Part shown: positions 60,493 to 64,000 of the stretch, one piece after another | Position numbering within the stretch: the first letter of the stretch is position 1 | How the letters are laid out: each line of letters opens with the position of its first letter | Assembly (NCBI GenBank): GCA_017619675.1 | Contig: JAFZRX010000016.1 | Location: 1-64,000 of the forward strand | DNA from: Bacteroidales bacterium | GTDB lineage: Bacteria; Bacteroidota; Bacteroidia; Bacteroidales; UBA932 | Direction of reading: 5' to 3' | Length of the DNA stretch: 64,000 nt | The notes under the pieces: generated by a model | What the model was told of the DNA's origin: nothing | Seen by the model: the letters and a program-made list of their open reading frames with translations, nothing else | The model's database searches: none | Position numbers and translations under genes: made by a program

Positions 60493-60945
60493 ATGCCAAA
60501 AGCCAAGAGCAAAGTCCAGATAAACAACCGCAGGGCCTCTTTCGACTACGAATTCCTTGAGACCTACACCGCCGGCATAGTGCTGGTGGGGTCGGAGATC
60601 AAGTCAATCCGTGCCGGAAAAGCCTCACTGGCGGATGCCTACTGCTACTTTGACACCCTTGGCCAGCTGTATGTCCGCAACCTGAACATATCGCCCTATT
60701 TCTGGTCTTCCTGGGGCGCGCATGAGCCCAAGCGGGACCGTAAGCTTTTGCTTACGCGCCGCGAGCTCAAGCACCTGGCCCAGGCCGTCAAGGAGAAAGG
60801 CCTCACCATAGTGGCCGTCCGCCTGTATATAGCGGAGAACGGCTACGCCAAGCTTCTCATCGCCCTTGCTAAGGGTAAGAAAGTGTTTGACAAGCGCCAG
60901 AGTATCAAGGAGAAAGACATGCGCCGCGAGATGGAGCGCTCATAA
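60493..60945 (+). CDS. smpB: SsrA-binding protein SmpB
   Basis: A 150-residue protein of normal length with INNRRASFDYEFLETYTAGIVLVGSEIKSIR at the N-terminus and ARLL-type strands followed by the basic tail KGKKVFDKRQSIKEKD. It carries tmRNA to stalled ribosomes. tmRNA itself was not found in the window. It has its own promoter box. Confidence 0.97.
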   Translation: MPKAKSKVQINNRRASFDYEFLETYTAGIVLVGSEIKSIRAGKASLADAYCYFDTLGQLYVRNLNISPYFWSSWGAHEPKRDRKLLLTRRELKHLAQAVKEKGLTIVAVRLYIAENGYAKLLIALAKGKKVFDKRQSIKEKDMRREMERS

Positions 60946-60955
60946 AGTTCCCGCC

Positions 60956-61744
60956 ATGCCCAGAGTACGCCTTACAATGTTCGCCGAACTTCCGGAGCCG
61001 GAGGAGATAGACGTCGCCTCCCTCAGGGAGCAGTACGCATCGGGTGAGATAGACCTGATCTGCGTGCTGGGGCCCACCGCGTCAGGGAAGACGCGGTACG
61101 CGGTGGACCTGGCGCGGCAGATCCCCGGCGCGGAGATCATATCGGCGGATTCCCGCCAGGTATACCGCGGGATGGACATCGGCACCGGGAAAGACCTTGA
61201 AGAGTACGGGGAGATTCCTTATCATCTTATCGACATCGCCCCTGCGGGCTCCCGCTACAACGTATACCGCTACCAGAAGGATTTCGCCGACGCGTATCAG
61301 GACATCCGCTCCCGCGGATGCGTGCCCATACTCTGCGGCGGCACGGGCCTGTACATAGAGGCCGCCACCTGCGGATACGATTTCTCCAAGGACGTCCCCC
61401 AGGTGGATCCCGCCCTGCTTCCCCACAAGACTTATTTCATTGGGACGCTGGTCTCCCGCGAGGAGAGGATAAGGCGCATAGACGCCCGCCTCAAGGAGCG
61501 TCTGGACAATGGGATGGCGGAGGAGATTCAGGGCCTGCTGGACAGCGGCGTGGCCGCGGAAGACCTGATTTATTACGGCCTGGAGTATAAATACGTAACC
61601 CAGTATGTGTTGGGCATACTGGATTACGGTCAGATGTTTACCTTGCTGTCAAACGCCATCCACCAGTTTGCCAAGAGGCAGATGACCTGGTTCCGCGGGA
61701 TGGAAAGGGACGGCGTGCAGATTCACTGGACGCAGGTCCGCTAG
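60956..61744 (+). CDS. MiaA-like tRNA dimethylallyltransferase, short form
   Basis: A 262-residue protein with the MiaA P-loop GPTASGKT (39-46), SADSRQVYRGMDIGTGK, HLIDI and GGTGLY (128-133), ending in AKRQMTWFRGM. MiaA adds dimethylallyl to A37 of UNN-decoding tRNAs. It differs from typical MiaA (about 300 residues): the P-loop is preceded by about 30 extra residues, and the region between GGTGLY and RQMTW is shortened, losing the insertion domain that usually contains RIHPNDRRR. Bacteroidota often have two MiaA paralogues, and this looks like the diverged one. The start at 60956 lies 10 bases after smpB; the ATG at 60977 is possible. Confidence 0.85.
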   Translation: MPRVRLTMFAELPEPEEIDVASLREQYASGEIDLICVLGPTASGKTRYAVDLARQIPGAEIISADSRQVYRGMDIGTGKDLEEYGEIPYHLIDIAPAGSRYNVYRYQKDFADAYQDIRSRGCVPILCGGTGLYIEAATCGYDFSKDVPQVDPALLPHKTYFIGTLVSREERIRRIDARLKERLDNGMAEEIQGLLDSGVAAEDLIYYGLEYKYVTQYVLGILDYGQMFTLLSNAIHQFAKRQMTWFRGMERDGVQIHWTQVR

Positions 61745-62745
61745 TATTTGATGTGGACAGACTTGCAGAAGTCTATGGCCGCCTGGTTTCCGCTCTTGGC
61801 CGCAAGCGCCATGTAATACTCCGTCTTTCCAATGTTTATGCTTGCGTACTGAGTGGCAAGGTCGTGCAGGGTGTAGCCCAGGGTTTCGTCCTGGAACTTG
61901 CTCTTCTTGATCTCCTTCTCCGAGGTGTTGAAAAGCTTGCAGTATGCGGCTACGGCCTTCTCATAGTACTCTATGGATTTCTTGGGGTCTTTCTTCTTGG
62001 CGTAGCAGTCTCCCATGGCGTCGTACATCCAGTAATCCAGCACCATGGCGCGGCCCAGGTTCTCGTCTATCCACTTGCTGCACAGGTCGATGCATTCGTC
62101 ATTCCGTCCCAGGATGTTCAGGACCATGGCGTACTGGTACTCGTTGTACATGTTGAGCTCGCCCATCTCGTCCAGGGTGTCGAAGCAGTGTGCGGCGGCC
62201 TGGTAATCCTTGGCGTCCAGATACTCCTGGGCCGCCATCTTGAGGGCGTCGGCCTCCTCCAGGCCTGTTTCCGGCTTGGGAGCCTCTTCCTCCATCACGG
62301 TGCCGTCGTATACCAGGAGCCTGTCGCCGTCCTGGACAACGTCTCCAAAGCAGTCGAAGGCGGAGTTGCCCACTATGAGCGGCACGTTCTGCTTGGTGAG
62401 GACGAATGCGGGGAGGTTCTGCACTATGATGTTGCCTATCCTCAGGTTCCTGATCACGAAGGAGCCGGCCTTCACGGTTGATCCGTCGGGCATCTTGAGC
62501 ACGGTGACGCCGTTGACGTCAGCATTCTCAATGTAGCCGTTCTCGTAGAGGAACAGGTAGGTGGTGGAAGACACGCTGGCGAACCATGTCTCGGCCGCGT
62601 AGAATGTCTTGACGCCCACGCCGTTGACGGTGGCGTCAATGGTATACCTTCCGTCCGACTGCGGGTTGAGTTTTATTACGTTCTGGGCGCTGAGGCTTAA
62701 CGTGCAGAGCATCGCCGCCAGTATAATAGCTAAGTGCCTTCTCAT
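61741..62745 (-). CDS. Secreted protein with degenerate retropepsin-like domain and TPR repeats
   Basis: A 334-residue protein with a signal peptide (1-20, ending LSAQ). Residues 25-150 follow the clan AA aspartic protease layout (VNGVGVKTFY, PDGSTVKAG, IVGNSAFDCFG), but the DTGA/S active site is replaced by AETW at 51-54, so catalysis is unlikely. Residues 165-334 are TPR/Sel1-like helical repeats. A periplasmic binding or scaffold role is inferred. It is convergent with the MiaA-like gene (4-base overlap). Confidence 0.75.
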   Translation of the reverse strand: MRRHLAIILAAMLCTLSLSAQNVIKLNPQSDGRYTIDATVNGVGVKTFYAAETWFASVSSTTYLFLYENGYIENADVNGVTVLKMPDGSTVKAGSFVIRNLRIGNIIVQNLPAFVLTKQNVPLIVGNSAFDCFGDVVQDGDRLLVYDGTVMEEEAPKPETGLEEADALKMAAQEYLDAKDYQAAAHCFDTLDEMGELNMYNEYQYAMVLNILGRNDECIDLCSKWIDENLGRAMVLDYWMYDAMGDCYAKKKDPKKSIEYYEKAVAAYCKLFNTSEKEIKKSKFQDETLGYTLHDLATQYASINIGKTEYYMALAAKSGNQAAIDFCKSVHIKY

Positions 62746-62756
62746 ATATGTGGTCT

Positions 62757-63983
62757 TTAAATGTTAAATGCTTCCTTGATGGCGTCCACCATGTCCAGTT
62801 TCTCCCATCCGAAGAACTGTATGCCGTCCTTCACGTAAGGGTCCTTGCCAAAGTGCCCGTATGCGGCCGTTGGCTGGTAAATAGGGTTCTTGAGGCCGAA
62901 CTTCTCGATAATTGCGGCGGGGCGGAGGTCGAACATCGCGCTGATTTTTTCCGCGATGTGCCCGTCGTCAAGGCCCGGCGCCGCTGTCCCGTAGGTATTG
63001 ATGTAGAAACTTACAGGCTTCGCCACGCCGATGGCGTATGCCAGCTGGACCTCGATCTCCTCCGCGACTCCGGCGGCCACGAGGTTCTTGGCAATGTAGC
63101 GGGCGGCGTAGGCGCCGCTGCGGTCAATCTTGGAAGGGTCCTTGCCTGAAAAGGCGCCTCCGCCGTGCGCGCCCTTGCCTCCGTAGGTATCCACGATAAT
63201 CTTGCGCCCGGTGAGGCCGGTGTCCCCGTGGGGACCGCCGATCACGAACTTTCCGGTGGGGTTCACCAGCAGTTCGAAGCCCTTGTCGAAGAGCGCCGCC
63301 GTCTGCGCGGGAAGGCTTTGGATGAGCCTTGGGATAAGGATGTCGCGCACGTCGGCGGTAATCTTGTCATGCATGGCCTGGTCAGTGTCGAACTCGTCGT
63401 GCTGGGTGGAGAGGACTATGGTATGTACCCGTACTGGCCTGTGGGTTTCCCCGTCGTACTCTATGGTGAACTGTGATTTTGCGTCCGGCCGCAGGTACGG
63501 CATGAGGGCGGGTTCGCCCTTGCGTATGTCGGTAAGTATCTGTAGTGTCCTGTGCGCCAGGGAGATAGGGAGGGGCATGTATTCCTGCGTGTCCTTGCAG
63601 GCGTAGCCGAACATCATTCCCTGGTCTCCCGCGCCCTGCTCCGCGGGATCAGTGCGCACCACGCCCCGGTTGATGTCCGGGCTCTGCTCGTGGATTGCGG
63701 AGAGCACGCCGCAGGAATTGCCGTCGAACATATAGTCCGCCCTGTCATAGCCAATGGAGCAGATGACCTTGCGGGCGGTCTGCTGGACGTCTACGTAGGC
63801 CTTTGTGGTGATCTCGCCTCCTATCACCACCAGGCCGGTGGAACAGAAGGTTTCGCAGGCCACCTTTGACTCGGGGTCCTGCCTCAGGCATTCGTCCAGG
63901 ATTGCATCGGAAATCTGGTCCGCCACCTTGTCCGGGTGGCCCTCAGAGACTGACTCTGAAGTGAATAGATAGTTCTTTTTCAT
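62757..63983 (-). CDS. metK: S-adenosylmethionine synthetase
   Basis: A 408-residue enzyme making SAM from methionine and [25 protein letters not shown], the GEITT block, [10 protein letters not shown] and [22 protein letters not shown] are all intact. Length fits the family. The start is 17 bases from the window edge, so its promoter is outside. The TPR gene follows 11 bases downstream on the same strand. Confidence 0.98.
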   Translation of the reverse strand: MKKNYLFTSESVSEGHPDKVADQISDAILDECLRQDPESKVACETFCSTGLVVIGGEITTKAYVDVQQTARKVICSIGYDRADYMFDGNSCGVLSAIHEQSPDINRGVVRTDPAEQGAGDQGMMFGYACKDTQEYMPLPISLAHRTLQILTDIRKGEPALMPYLRPDAKSQFTIEYDGETHRPVRVHTIVLSTQHDEFDTDQAMHDKITADVRDILIPRLIQSLPAQTAALFDKGFELLVNPTGKFVIGGPHGDTGLTGRKIIVDTYGGKGAHGGGAFSGKDPSKIDRSGAYAARYIAKNLVAAGVAEEIEVQLAYAIGVAKPVSFYINTYGTAAPGLDDGHIAEKISAMFDLRPAAIIEKFGLKNPIYQPTAAYGHFGKDPYVKDGIQFFGWEKLDMVDAIKEAFNI

Positions 63984-64000
63984 TTTTTAGCATTTTTTGA

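Overview
The window looks like a chromosomal stretch of a Bacteroidota bacterium, most likely order Bacteroidales. The evidence is the 16S tail ending in GGAACACCTCCTTTT, sigma-ABfr-type promoters (TTTG, about 20 bases, TAnnTTTG), near absence of Shine-Dalgarno sites, and lineage-typical genes and gene orders (GldH, DUF4271-hemD-rnpA-yidD, GH43/GH88 saccharolysis, an anti-sigma factor fused to an outer-membrane barrel). An uncultured gut Bacteroidales with GC in the mid-50s by eye would fit. Genus is not claimed.

Layout. 1-330: 3' end of a 16S rRNA gene, tRNA-Ile, tRNA-Ala and a terminator, with no 23S after it. 330-660: palindrome-rich spacer. 666-22711: carbohydrate region, with a GDSL esterase, an EF-hand/11-mer-repeat protein, GH43, a large GH3, a uronate set (GH88, KDPG aldolase, KDG kinase) joined to anaerobic ribonucleotide reductase nrdDG, two tandem LamG lipoproteins with an arabinanase-type GH43, a MATE transporter with DUF3737, a MalY-type PLP enzyme and a GH5-like enzyme. 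No SusC/SusD pair is present. 22880-34354: YifB/ComM, TsaE, an ECF sigma factor with a dual-membrane anti-sigma factor, a TPR protein, an EnvC-like protein, a phosphopantetheinyl transferase, another GH43 and LepA. 34436-37791: split transketolase, then a second ECF sigma factor, a putative anti-sigma protein and a Spy/CpxP-like protein.

37817-48734: TrmN, LolD, tRNA-Pro, a 760-base non-coding island with a 125-base near-perfect inverted repeat, yidD-rnpA-hemD-DUF4271, SUI1, a DUF2723 glycosyltransferase, an RlmI-like methylase, pgk and lgt. 48816-63983: a TolC/MFP/RND efflux operon with a PII-like gene, thioredoxin, a compact housekeeping run (LOG, polyprenyl synthase, holB, ricT, gldH, trmB, smpB, a short MiaA), a degenerate retropepsin-TPR protein and metK.

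Main observations beyond annotation. (1) At least eight genes have a TAnnTTTG box ending only 6-8 bases before the start codon, which implies leaderless or near-leaderless mRNAs. (2) The tRNA-Ala and tRNA-Pro genes each end in an inverted repeat that re-copies the tRNA 3' acceptor strand into the terminator, and each is followed by a palindrome-rich island; the two islands share a perfect 33-bp repeat in opposite orientation. (3) The 125-base hairpin at 39634-39758 is a candidate structured RNA or MITE. (4) The 16S tail has substitutions at normally invariant positions and lacks a linked 23S.
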